In this document: in pieces, positions 22,636 through 32,523 of the stretch | Layout: every line of letters starts with the position of its first letter | Numbering within the stretch: the first letter of the stretch is position 1 | NCBI RefSeq assembly: GCF_002150765.1 | Contig: NZ_MUYM01000012.1 | Span: forward strand, 161,094-225,093 | Direction: 5' to 3' | DNA from: Lentzea kentuckyensis | Lineage (GTDB): Bacteria > Actinomycetota > Actinomycetes > Mycobacteriales > Pseudonocardiaceae | DNA length: 64,000 nt | Position numbers and translations under genes: made by a program | The notes under the pieces: generated by a model | What the model was told of the DNA's origin: nothing | What the model saw: only the letters and a program-made list of their open reading frames with translations | The model's database searches: none

Positions 22636-23853
22636 ATGACCGCGCTGCTCGAACGCACGAACCCGGCCGTGCCGCGGCCGTTCCTGTCCCGCGGTGTCGG
22701 CTTCGCGGGCATCTCGACGGCGATGGTCGTGGTCCTGGTGGCGGCCGGAGCACCGACCCCGTTGTTACCGATCTACCAGCACCAGTGGGGATTCCCGCCG
22801 TGGGTGCTGACGCTCGCGTTCGGCGTCTACGCGTTCTCGCTGCTGGTCTCGATCGTCGTGATCGGGTCACTCTCCGACCACATCGGACGGAAGCCGATGA
22901 TCGTCGCCGCGCTCGCGATCGACCTGGTGGCGATGCTGATGTTCCTCGCGGCACCCTCGATCGGCTGGGTCATCGCCGCTCGGGTCGTGCAGGGCATCGC
23001 CACGGGCGCGGCGTCGAGTTCGCTCAGCGCGGCCGTCGTCGAGCTCGCGCCAGAGCGGTTCAAGAAGCTCGGCGCCCAGATGACCAGCATGGCTCCGCTC
23101 GCAGGACTGGCGATCGGCGCGCTCTTCGCGGGCGTGCTGGCCGAGTTCGCCACCGACGCGCCCTTCGCGGTGTGGCTCGTGCTCGCCGTGCTGATCGCGG
23201 CGCTGACGATGTTCGCGCTGGTCACACCGGAGACCGCGACGCGCAAGCCGGGCGCGCTGGCCTCGCTGAACCCGCGCATCTCACTGCCCGCTCAGGTGCG
23301 CGGGCTGTACTGGGCGGCCGTGCCGGGCATCGTCGGCGGGTTCATGACGATGACGCTGTTCATGGGACTGGTGCCCGCCCTGCTGGTGGCGGTGTTCAAG
23401 GTGCACAGCCCGATCCTCGGATCCCTGCTCGCGGCAGTCGCCCTCGCCACCGCCACGGCCGGCTCGGCGTTCACCAGCCAGGTGCGCCCGCCGCGCCTGC
23501 GGATCGCCGGGACCACCGCGATGATCGCCGGCGCGGTCCTGTTCGTCGGCAGCATCGGCGCCACCTCGCTGACGCTGCTCTGGGCCGCCGCGATCCTCGG
23601 TGGCGGCGGGATCGGCCTCTCGTTCGCCGGCACCACCCGTGGGCTCGTGCCGGAGGTCGCGCCGCACGAACGCGCCGGGCTGTTCACCGCGATCTTCTTC
23701 GTCGGCTACCTCGCCATGGGCAGTTCGGCGATCCTCGCGGGGCTGTTCGTCGGTGTCGTGGGCGCGGCGGCCGCGGCGGTCGGTTTCGGTGTGGTCACCG
23801 CGATCGTGACGCTGATCGGCGTGGCCGCCGCGCGGTTCAACCTCAGCTCATGA
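22636..23853 (+). CDS. MFS transporter
   Basis: Major facilitator superfamily permease of 405 residues with about 12 hydrophobic helices. The motif between helices 2 and 3 is present as G-S-L-S-D-H-I-G-R-K-P. R-V-V-Q-G-I-A-T-G-A in helix 4 matches the drug-efflux type. GAAGGAA lies five bases before the ATG. The 138-base gap to the divergent HxlR gene contains CACTT-N9-AAGTG (an imperfect operator candidate) and an AT-rich tract. It is probably an efflux pump under HxlR control; the substrate is unknown. It overlaps the convergent amidase by 11 bases. Confidence 0.85.
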   Translation: MTALLERTNPAVPRPFLSRGVGFAGISTAMVVVLVAAGAPTPLLPIYQHQWGFPPWVLTLAFGVYAFSLLVSIVVIGSLSDHIGRKPMIVAALAIDLVAMLMFLAAPSIGWVIAARVVQGIATGAASSSLSAAVVELAPERFKKLGAQMTSMAPLAGLAIGALFAGVLAEFATDAPFAVWLVLAVLIAALTMFALVTPETATRKPGALASLNPRISLPAQVRGLYWAAVPGIVGGFMTMTLFMGLVPALLVAVFKVHSPILGSLLAAVALATATAGSAFTSQVRPPRLRIAGTTAMIAGAVLFVGSIGATSLTLLWAAAILGGGGIGLSFAGTTRGLVPEVAPHERAGLFTAIFFVGYLAMGSSAILAGLFVGVVGAAAAAVGFGVVTAIVTLIGVAAARFNLSS

Positions 23854-25315
23854 CCGGAACCCGGTCGGCCCACGGGAGCGCCTCCTCGAGCTGGGCCGCC
23901 AGCCGGATCAGCAACGACTCCCCCTCCAGCGGCGCCACGAACTGGACACCGAGCGGCAGCCCGTCCGCGGTCCAGTGCAGCGGCACCGAGATCGCGGGCC
24001 GGCCGGTGATGTTCGCGAGCTGTGTGTAGGGCACCCAGCCGAGGTTGTCGGAGATCATGTCGTCGATGAGCTTGGTGTGCCGCAGGAACTTCGCCGTGCC
24101 GGTCTTCAGCAGCACGTCGGTCGCCCGCTGCAGCGACACCGGCAGGTCGAACGAGCCGACCTTGGGCGGCGGGGTCGCGAGCGACGGCGTGAGCAGCAGG
24201 TCGTACGACTCGAAGTACGTGCTCAGCCGGCGGGTGTGCTCGTGCCGGCGCTGCACCGCGTCCACGTAGTCGACGCTGCTCGTGGCCCGTCCCAGCGCGG
24301 CCATGAGCAGCGTGTCCCGTTCGAACGCGACGTCCGGCGCGCCCGTGAGCCGCTTGGCGTCGGCGACCTTCCAGGCGAGGTTCACGAACCACGTGAGCAG
24401 GAAGTCCTTGGCCAGCGCGGCGTCGTCGAACGGCGCCTCGGGCAGTTCCTCGACCTCGTGGCCCAGCTCGGTCAGCACCCGCACGGCGGACTCGACGGCC
24501 GCGTACGCCTCGGCGTGCGGCGTCGGGTTGATCGCGGACGGCACCCGGACGCCGATCCGCAGCTTGCCCGGCGGCTCGCCCACGCACGACGCGAACGACG
24601 CCGGCGGCAGGCCCGGCGTGTAGGGGCCGGACGGCTCGCCGCCGCAGATGACGTCGAGCATCGCGGCCGTGTCGCGCACGGTCCGGGACACCACGCCCTG
24701 CACCGCCGCGCCGTGCATCATCTCGGCGGTCTCCGGGCCGAACGGGGTGAGCCCGCGCCCCGGCTTCAGCCCGACCAGTCCGCAGCACGCCGCCGGAATC
24801 CGGGTCGAGCCACCGCCGTCGTTCGCCCCGGCACACGGCACGATCCCGGCCGCGACCGCCGCGGCCGACCCGCCAGAGGAACCACCGGGAGTGCGTTCGA
24901 GATCCCATGGATTGCGCGCCGGACCCCAGACCGTCGACTCGCTGATCGCCTTCGCGCCGAACTCCGGCAGGTTCGTCTTGCCGAAGATCACCAGGCCGGC
25001 GTCGATCCAGCGCTGCACGACGGTCGAGTGCGCGGTGACCCGATAGGACTGCAGCGACCGCGACCCGTTGGAGGTCGGCAGGCCCGCGTAGTCCTGGCCG
25101 AGGTCCTTGATCAGGAACGGCACACCAGCGAACGGCCCGGTGAGGTCGTCCGACGGCTCGGCGGGGACGTCGCGGACGATCGCGTTGAGCTTCGGGTTCA
25201 CCGCCTCGGCGCGTTCCCTCGCCACCGCGAGGAGTTCCGCCGCGGACACCTGCTTGTCCGCGACGAGCTGCGCCAGCCCGGTGGCGTCGTACTTCCGGTA
25301 CTCGTCGAAGTCCAC
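23843..25315 (-). CDS. Amidase (amidase signature family)
   Basis: Amidase-signature hydrolase of 490 residues with the Ser-cisSer-Lys triad. The lysine is in F-L-I-K-D-L-G (about 88). The serines are in G-G-S-S-G-G-S-A and D-G-G-G-S-T-R-I-P-A (the nucleophile Ser in the latter). It hydrolyses a carboxamide or ester of unknown identity. There is no signal peptide. The GTG at 25315 starts four bases after the patatin stop, so this is the last gene of the AraC-P450-patatin-amidase operon. GatA is unlikely, since gatB and gatC are not present. Confidence 0.9.
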   Translation of the reverse strand: MDFDEYRKYDATGLAQLVADKQVSAAELLAVARERAEAVNPKLNAIVRDVPAEPSDDLTGPFAGVPFLIKDLGQDYAGLPTSNGSRSLQSYRVTAHSTVVQRWIDAGLVIFGKTNLPEFGAKAISESTVWGPARNPWDLERTPGGSSGGSAAAVAAGIVPCAGANDGGGSTRIPAACCGLVGLKPGRGLTPFGPETAEMMHGAAVQGVVSRTVRDTAAMLDVICGGEPSGPYTPGLPPASFASCVGEPPGKLRIGVRVPSAINPTPHAEAYAAVESAVRVLTELGHEVEELPEAPFDDAALAKDFLLTWFVNLAWKVADAKRLTGAPDVAFERDTLLMAALGRATSSVDYVDAVQRRHEHTRRLSTYFESYDLLLTPSLATPPPKVGSFDLPVSLQRATDVLLKTGTAKFLRHTKLIDDMISDNLGWVPYTQLANITGRPAISVPLHWTADGLPLGVQFVAPLEGESLLIRLAAQLEEALPWADRVPVMS

Positions 25316-25319
25316 CGGA

Positions 25320-26258
25320 TCAAGGTAGTCGCTCGACGGCCCCGAAGGATGACCTGAGCTCGTTCATCGCCACCTCGATGCCGATGTCGACGACGCTGCG
25401 CAGCACGTCCGGGCGCCGTTCGGTGCGCCCGACCTGAAGGCTGCCCAGCGGCGGCCGGATCTGCAGACACGCGGGGTGGGCCGCGAGCAGTTCCTCCTCC
25501 TCGATCCTGCCTTCCCTGCGGCGCAACCACGTCTCCACGACGCCCGGTGCGTGCCGGGCCAGCCAGCGCGACAGCACCATCCGTTCGCCGCGGGTCGGCG
25601 CCATGGGGATCTCGTCGGTCCGCACCGTGCGCAGGACGACGATGTGCGTGGCCTTCTGCGCGAGGGCCGACTTGACGGGGACCATCTCGCTCATCCCGGC
25701 GTCGACGTACGGGCGGCCGTCGATCAGCACCGGCGGTCCGGCGAGGAACGGCATCGCGGTGGACGCCCGCAGCGCGGCCTGCAGGCTCGGCACGTCGTGG
25801 ATCAGCCCGTGCAGGTCGGTGGAGTCACCGGTGAGGGCATCGGTGGCCATCGGGTGGAACTCGACCGGGTTGTCCAGGATGTCCTGGAAGCCCATCGGCA
25901 CGACCTGAGTGTAGATGTTGTGGATCAGGTGCCGGGTGTCCACGACGGGTTGCCGCCGGAAGGCCCGCATCGGGTTGATGGTCGTGCGCATCACGGCCGG
26001 GTCCCACCACGCGTGCTTGCTGCTGTCGGCGCGGCCGCACAACAGCCAGGCCGCGTTCAGCGACCCCGCCGAGCTGCCGTAGACCGCGTCGAACATCGGC
26101 AGCAACCCGAGCCGTTCGATCGCGACGGTCATGCCACTCGAGTACGCCCCGCGCGAGCTTCCGCCTTCGACGAGCAGCACCAGGCGTGCGTCGTCGGTGC
26201 GCTGGCCCGGCTTGCTGTCCTGCTGCCTGCGGTCTCGCAGCAACTCCAGAACGGTCAC
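25320..26258 (-). CDS. Patatin-like phospholipase
   Basis: Patatin-family serine lipase of 312 residues with the Ser-Asp dyad. The nucleophile is in G-S-S-A-G-S (about 62-67) and the aspartate in Y-V-D-A-G-M (about 195). The glycine-rich oxyanion motif is E-G-G-S-S-R-G-A-Y. There is no signal peptide or membrane segment, so it probably acts on acyl lipids or thioesters in the cytoplasm. Its GTG overlaps the P450 stop (GTGA) and the amidase follows after four bases. A role in acyl release within a shared pathway is plausible but unproven. Confidence 0.87.
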   Translation of the reverse strand: MTVLELLRDRRQQDSKPGQRTDDARLVLLVEGGSSRGAYSSGMTVAIERLGLLPMFDAVYGSSAGSLNAAWLLCGRADSSKHAWWDPAVMRTTINPMRAFRRQPVVDTRHLIHNIYTQVVPMGFQDILDNPVEFHPMATDALTGDSTDLHGLIHDVPSLQAALRASTAMPFLAGPPVLIDGRPYVDAGMSEMVPVKSALAQKATHIVVLRTVRTDEIPMAPTRGERMVLSRWLARHAPGVVETWLRRREGRIEEEELLAAHPACLQIRPPLGSLQVGRTERRPDVLRSVVDIGIEVAMNELRSSFGAVERLP

Positions 26259-27319
26259 CGGCCCAGGTTATGTCGGAGCTCCAAGCGGAGGACGTCGACG
26301 CCCACCGGCGTCCGGAGAACGTCCACCTCGCCCAGCCGCCACGGCCTGTCCAGCAACGCCCCGAGCGCCACGCGCACCTCCAGCCGGGCCAGGTGCGCGC
26401 CCAGGCAGAAGTGGACGCCGTGGCCGAACGACAGGTGCGGGTTGACGGTGCGGCCGGGGTCGAAGGTGTGCGGGTCGGCGAACACGTCCGGGTCGCGGTT
26501 GGCCGCGGAGATCATCGCCACGACCCGGTGGCCCGGCTGGAGTTCCACGCCGCCGAGCGTGGTCGGCCTGGTGACGAACCTGTCGGTGCCACCGGTGGGT
26601 GGCAGATAGCGCAGCACTTCCTCCACGGCCACCGCCAGGTCGGCCGGTTTGGGCCGGGAGACGAGGCACAGCATCGCGTTGACCAGCAGGGTCTTGGTGG
26701 TCTCGTGGCCGTTGATCAGCAGCAACGTGCAGAAGTCGACCAGTTCGTCCTCGGCCAGCCCGGCTGCGTGCAGGGTCGCGATGATGCCGGTGGGGCGCCG
26801 GAACTCCGCGCGGAAGTAGGCGCCCATCTCCCGCAACGCCTGGTCGAACGCGGTCCGGTCCGCGGTGAAGGTGCCGAAGAAGGACGTGATGGCCTCGGTC
26901 CACCCGACGAAGTCCGGCGACGGCCGCACGCCCAGCAGGCCGGCGATCGTGTGCACGGACAGCGGGTAGGCCACGCCGGCGATCAGGTCCAGCGCCGACG
27001 TGGTGGTCAGCTCGGCGACTCTCGCGGCGATCAACGGTTCGAGCGAGGCGACGGCGCGTGGCGTGAACACCTGGCTGACGATCCGGCGCAACGCGTGGTG
27101 GCGCGGTGGATCGGTCGCGAGCAGGCTGCGCAGCAAGGGATTGTCGCGGTGCGGGATGGGCTGGGTGCTGTGGCGCAGCTCGTCCGACGAGAACACCTCG
27201 TGGTCGGTCAGCACCCTGTCCACATCGGAATACCGCGTGGCCACCCAGGCGCCGAACGGGGCGAACCGCACCGGACCCGGTTCCTGCCGGTGGAAAGCCA
27301 AGATCTCATCAACGGACAC
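26255..27319 (-). CDS. Cytochrome P450
   Basis: Cytochrome P450 of 354 residues, short for the family (about 400) because the N-terminus lacks the usual first helix region. The I-helix is L-L-I-N-G-H-E-T-T, the ExxR motif E-E-V-L-R, and the haem loop F-G-H-G-V-H-F-C-L-G with the thiolate cysteine. It is a soluble class I bacterial type needing ferredoxin partners encoded elsewhere. The GTG at 27319 lies two bases after the AraC stop; no other in-frame start with coding character is evident. The substrate is unknown. Confidence 0.9.
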   Translation of the reverse strand: MSVDEILAFHRQEPGPVRFAPFGAWVATRYSDVDRVLTDHEVFSSDELRHSTQPIPHRDNPLLRSLLATDPPRHHALRRIVSQVFTPRAVASLEPLIAARVAELTTTSALDLIAGVAYPLSVHTIAGLLGVRPSPDFVGWTEAITSFFGTFTADRTAFDQALREMGAYFRAEFRRPTGIIATLHAAGLAEDELVDFCTLLLINGHETTKTLLVNAMLCLVSRPKPADLAVAVEEVLRYLPPTGGTDRFVTRPTTLGGVELQPGHRVVAMISAANRDPDVFADPHTFDPGRTVNPHLSFGHGVHFCLGAHLARLEVRVALGALLDRPWRLGEVDVLRTPVGVDVLRLELRHNLGR

Positions 27320-27321
27320 AC

Positions 27322-27933
27322 CTACAGCGTGCTCACCGACGATTGGAAGAATCGGACACACGACATCCCGACCGCCCGCCGGAACTCCGCGAGCAGGTGC
27401 GGCTGGTCGTAGAACCCGCTGCGCACGGCGATCTCCGCCCAGTCCGGGGTCACCGAAGCCCGCGCGAGCGCCATCGCGTGATGCAACCGCACGACCCGCG
27501 CGTACACCTTGGGGCTCAACCCGACCGCAATCTGGAACCGACGCCGCAGCTGCCGTTCCGACATCCCGGCAACGTGCTCGGACACCCGAGCTCCAGGATC
27601 CGCGTTGATCGCCCGGACCACGCGCCGCACCGCCTCGTCGGGACGGCGGGCCGGGCCGCGCAACGCCCGCAACCCGTCGGCGAGGCCGGTGCCGGGCAAC
27701 GGCATCCCGGCGAGCGGCACCTCGTCCGCGGCGATCCCGAGCACCTCGGCGCACGTGCCCGGCCGCAGCCGCACGCCGGTCAGCGGCTGGTCCAGCCTGC
27801 CCGTCCTGGCCTCGGTCTCCGGCCCGCTCAGCCACAGCGAGCCGTCCGCGAACACCAGCAGGTCGACGAACGGTTGCGGGAGCGCCGGCGGCAGCTCCCC
27901 GTGCCGCCGCCACACCTCGAAGTAGCTGGTCAC
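27322..27933 (-). CDS. AraC-family transcriptional regulator
   Basis: AraC-type activator of 203 residues. The DNA-binding half at the C-terminus has two helix-turn-helix motifs: M-S-E-R-Q-L-R-R-R-F and W-A-E-I-A-V-R-S-G-F-Y-D-Q-P-H-L-L-A-E-F-R-R. The N-terminal half is short and like the ligand domains of small actinobacterial AraC proteins. It is the first gene of the operon, two bases before the P450 start, so it may control its own operon. An operon-internal AraC is less usual than a divergent one. Confidence 0.87.
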   Translation of the reverse strand: MTSYFEVWRRHGELPPALPQPFVDLLVFADGSLWLSGPETEARTGRLDQPLTGVRLRPGTCAEVLGIAADEVPLAGMPLPGTGLADGLRALRGPARRPDEAVRRVVRAINADPGARVSEHVAGMSERQLRRRFQIAVGLSPKVYARVVRLHHAMALARASVTPDWAEIAVRSGFYDQPHLLAEFRRAVGMSCVRFFQSSVSTL

Positions 27934-28028
27934 ACGGCTGAGTCAACGCTGTGCGGCTTCGTACCGCTACTGAATTGCGTACTGCTGCTAACGTGGAAAC
28001 GGAGAGATCATCGACAGAGGAGCTCGAC

Positions 28029-28061
28029 GTGCTGGTGGGTGAAGACGACATCTCAGGGTGA
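28029..28061 (+). CDS. Leader peptide of the ABC-F operon (10 residues)
   Basis: A GTG-started open frame of ten codons plus TGA, encoding M-L-V-G-E-D-D-I-S-G, with AGAGGAG seven to eight bases upstream, a better ribosome-binding site than that of the gene it precedes. Its final bases GGGTGAG (28056-28062) are complementary to CTCACCC (28158-28164), which lies just before the ABC-F ATG. A ribosome paused near the end of this peptide would free the ABC-F start. This is the arrangement of antibiotic-inducible attenuation of resistance genes. The peptide is too short to judge by homology. Confidence 0.55.
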   Translation: MLVGEDDISG

Positions 28062-28164
28062 GCCCTGGATGTGACAGGCCATCGAACCCGATGGCCGTTC
28101 CGTCGTCCCCTTTTCCACTCGCGCCGTGGTTTTCGCGCGCAAGCACATCGCTGAGGTCTCACCC
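28054..28164 (+). promoter_or_regulatory. Attenuator leader of the ABC-F operon
   Basis: Three competing structures can be drawn: CAGGG-TGAG-CCCTG (28054-28067); GGCCATCG-AACC-CGATGGCC (28077-28096, 8-bp perfect stem, with TTTT 15 bases later); and a long-range 7-bp pairing of GGGTGAG with CTCACCC between the ribosome-binding site GAGG and the ATG. The pairing partner overlaps the leader-peptide stop, so translation of the leader decides which forms. Confidence 0.5.
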
Positions 28165-29758
28165 ATGTCCATCGTCCTGTCGAACCTGTCCTTCGCCTGG
28201 CCGGACAACACCCTCGTCTTCGACGGTCTGTCGGCCACGGTTCCGGACGGCCGCACCGGTCTCGTCGCCCCCAACGGCGCCGGGAAGTCGACGTTGCTCA
28301 AGCTCGTCGCGGGAGCGCTGACACCCGCGGCCGGCAGCGTGTCCGCCGACGGCGTGCTCGGCTATCTCCCGCAGGACCTGCCGCTGACCGCCGACCTGAC
28401 CGTGGCCGAGGTGCTCGGGGTCGCGGCGGTGCTGAGCGCGATCAGGGCCGTCGAGTCCGGTGACGTCGGCGAGGAGCACTTCACCACCATCGGCAACGAC
28501 TGGGACGTCGAGGAACGCACCCGCGCCCAGCTCGACCGGCTCGGCCTCGGCGATCTCGCGTTCGACCGGCGGCTCGGCACGCTCAGCGGCGGTCAGATCG
28601 TCTCGCTCGGGCTCGCGGCGCAGTTGCTGAAGCAGCCGGACGTGTTGCTGCTCGACGAACCCACCAACAATCTCGACGTGGAGGCCCGCCACCGGCTCCA
28701 CGCCGTGCTCGACGACTGGCGCGGCTGTCTGCTGGTGGTGAGCCACGACCGGGCGTTGCTCGACCGGATGGATCGCATCGCGGAGCTCGACGGTGGCGAG
28801 ATCCGGTTCTACGGCGGCAACTTCAGCGAGTACGAGGAGGCCGTGGAAGCCGAGCGCGAGGTGGCGGAGAAGAACATCCGCAGCGCCGAGCAGGAGGTCA
28901 AGCGCGAGAAGCGGGAGATGCAGCAGTCCCGCGAACGTGCCGCTCGCCGTGCGTCGAACGCGCAGCGCAACCTGTCCAACGCCGGTCTGCCGAGGATCTT
29001 CGCGGGCAACATGAAACGCAACGCGGAGGTGTCCGCCGCCAAGGCCGACGGCACGCACGCGGCCCGGCTGAGCGCCGCGAAGACCCGGCTCGACCAGGCC
29101 GAACGCGCGTTGAAGGACGACCAGAAGATCAGCCTCGAACTGCCGCAGACCGCCGTGCCCGCCGGGCGCACGCTGTTCGACGGCTCAGGAGTGCGGGTGC
29201 GGGACCTGTTCGACGGGCTGGACCTGTCGATCCGCGGCCCGGAACGCATCGCGCTGGCCGCACCGAACGGCGCGGGCAAGTCGACCCTGCTGCGCGTCGT
29301 CCACGGCTCGCTCCAGCCCGACAGCGGTGAGGTGAAACGAGCCGACGGACGGGTCGCGTACCTGTCGCAACGGCTGGACCTGCTCGACGACGCCCGCACG
29401 GTGGCGGAGAACCTGGCCGCGTTCGCCCCGGCGATGCCTCCCGCGGACCGGATGAACCTGTTGGCGCGCTTCCTGTTCCGCGGCGCGCGGGCCCATCTGC
29501 CGGTCGGTGTGCTGTCCGGCGGGGAACGGCTGCGGGCCACGCTCGCGTGCGTCCTGTTCGCCGAACCCGCGCCGCAGCTGCTGTTGCTCGACGAACCCAC
29601 GAACAACCTCGACCTGGTCAGCGTCAGTCAGCTGGAGAGCGCCCTGAACGCGTACCGCGGCGCGTTCGTCGTCGTGAGCCACGACGAACGGTTCCTGAAC
29701 GAGGTGAAGATCGACCGCTGGCTGCGGCTGGACGGCGGCAGGCTGCTGGCGGACGCAC

Positions 29759-29766
<8 letters not shown>
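28165..29766 (+). CDS. ABC-F ATPase (first of a tandem pair), probable ribosome protection
   Basis: ABC-F protein of 533 residues: two ATPase domains in one chain and no membrane segments. Both Walker A sites read P-N-G-A-G-K-S-T (about 37 and 373). Signatures are L-S-G-G-Q and L-S-G-G-E, and Walker B is [11 protein letters not shown] in both. The linker between (about 215-320) is strongly charged and helical (E-R-E-V-A-E-K, R-E-R-A-A-R-R), the part that reaches toward the ribosomal tRNA sites in resistance-type ABC-F proteins. Starts further upstream exist, but the ATG at 28165 fits the family N-terminus. It overlaps the second ABC-F gene by eight bases. The antibiotic is unknown. Confidence 0.87.
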
Positions 29767-31282
<1,516 letters not shown>

Positions 31283-31294
31283 CTCGGTGGACAT

Positions 31295-31316
31295 CCCCCG
31301 GATGATGGTCCGGGGG
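31295..31316 (+). terminator. Hairpin after the ABC-F pair
   Basis: CCCCCGGA-TGATGG-TCCGGGGG: 8-bp perfect GC-rich stem with a 6-base loop, 12 bases after the ABC-F stop. Only TT follows, as is common for actinomycete terminators. Confidence 0.65.
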
Positions 31317-31322
31317 TTCCAC

Positions 31323-31692
31323 ATGGTGGTGTTCGAATGCGTGGCGTGCGGTGCCGCGCTGGCCGTTCCGGTGCGGCAGGTCGACCTGCCCGACCACGCC
31401 GACCGTCAGGTCGGGAACGGCGTCCGGAACATGCCCGCGTTGCTGGAGCACGGCACGTATGCCGCCGACACGGGACAGATCGTCGTCGCGCCTGGCGACG
31501 CTCGCCCACGTCCTGATCGCGTCGGGCGGCGCGCCGGTCATCCCCTCGACCGGCGGCCGGTGCGAGCGGTACCTCAGCGACGACCCGTTGCCCAGGCGTC
31601 CGGAACGTGTCGTGTTGGACGGGTACACGACACGTCTGAAGGTGCGATCGCCACCTCGGGTGCCGTGGCTTCCAGAAAGTTTCTACGACTGA
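31323..31692 (+). pseudogene. Frameshifted zinc-ribbon-like protein remnant
   Basis: The first frame from the ATG at 31323 encodes about 58 residues with good codon use. It begins M-V-V-F-E-C-V-A-C-G-A-A-L, a zinc-knuckle start seen in an actinobacterial family of about 130-160 residues (recalled, unnamed). Coding character then moves to the +1 frame near 31495, which runs A-H-V-L-I-A-S-G-G-A-P-V to F-Y-D and the stop at 31692. Neither frame alone is a good gene. A single indel, or a sequencing error, would explain this. The later cysteine pair of the family is not visible, so the middle may also be deleted. Confidence 0.45.
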
Positions 31693-31773
31693 CGACTCGA
31701 CCATGTCGAAACGCCGCCGGTAGCTTCGACACCTCTGTGCAAGCGCGAAAACCGCACTCCACGGAGGACAACC

Positions 31774-32523
31774 ATGACCGGACAGCCGCCCATCGTCGAC
31801 CTCGCCACCTGGCAGAAGTCTCGCGACGAGCTCCTGATCCGCGAGAAGGCCCACACCCGCGAAGGTGACGCGATCGCCGCGGCCCGGCGCCGGCTGCCGA
31901 TGGTCGAGTTCGACGGCCAGGTCGAGGTCGTCGGCGCCGACGGGCCGGTGCCGTTCCTGTCCCTGTTCCAGGGACGCGACGAGCTCGTGGTCTACAAGCA
32001 CATGTGGTGGGACGGCGCGCCACACCAGGGGCAGTGCGAGGGCTGCACCCACGTGGCGTGGCACTTCGACGACGCCGCCTACCTCAACGCGCGCGGGGTC
32101 TCGTTCGCGTTCCTGACCGTGGGCGCCTGGGAGGAGGTGGCTCCGTTCGTCGAGTTCATGGGCTACTCCCAGCCGTGGTACTCGGTGCGCGGGGTCGAGG
32201 GGCCGGCCGGTGGCGACATGGGGTACTTCACCAGCTATCTGCGCGACGGCGACCGGGTGTTCCTCACCTACTCGACGACCGGACGCGGGACCGAGCGGGT
32301 CAACGGATCGCTGGGGCTGCTCGACATGACCGTGCGCGGGCGTGGTGAGACGTGGGAGGACCACCCCGAGGGCTGGCCGGAGGCACGTCCGGCCGGGTGG
32401 TTCTGGCGGACGGACGCGGACGGGAACTCCAGCTGGGGCGAGGACAGCAGGCCCGTGCCGCAGTGGACCCGGCCTGGAGCGACGCCGGTGACCACGCTCG
32501 GCAGGCAGGGCCACTGCCACTGA
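31774..32523 (+). CDS. DUF899 (thioredoxin-like) family protein
   Basis: A 249-residue member of DUF899, an actinobacterial and proteobacterial family with a thioredoxin-like fold and no established reaction. Hallmarks are the N-terminal L-L-I-R-E-K-A-H-T-R-E segment. Also present are L-F-Q-G-R-D-E-L-V-V-Y-K-H-M-W and C-E-G-C-T-H-V-A-W-H, which supplies a CxxC pair at about 89-92. S-L-G-L-L-D-M-T-V-R-G-R-G-E-T-W-E-D-H follows near the end. GGAGG precedes the ATG. The stop codon shares the palindrome TGATCA with the convergent methyltransferase stop. Confidence 0.85.
   Translation: MTGQPPIVDLATWQKSRDELLIREKAHTREGDAIAAARRRLPMVEFDGQVEVVGADGPVPFLSLFQGRDELVVYKHMWWDGAPHQGQCEGCTHVAWHFDDAAYLNARGVSFAFLTVGAWEEVAPFVEFMGYSQPWYSVRGVEGPAGGDMGYFTSYLRDGDRVFLTYSTTGRGTERVNGSLGLLDMTVRGRGETWEDHPEGWPEARPAGWFWRTDADGNSSWGEDSRPVPQWTRPGATPVTTLGRQGHCH

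Noticed and set aside
28077..28116. Classical intrinsic terminator in the ABC-F leader
   Set aside because: The 8-bp stem is real, but the T run starts about 15 bases later, so a simple terminator is doubtful. Translational attenuation is favoured.
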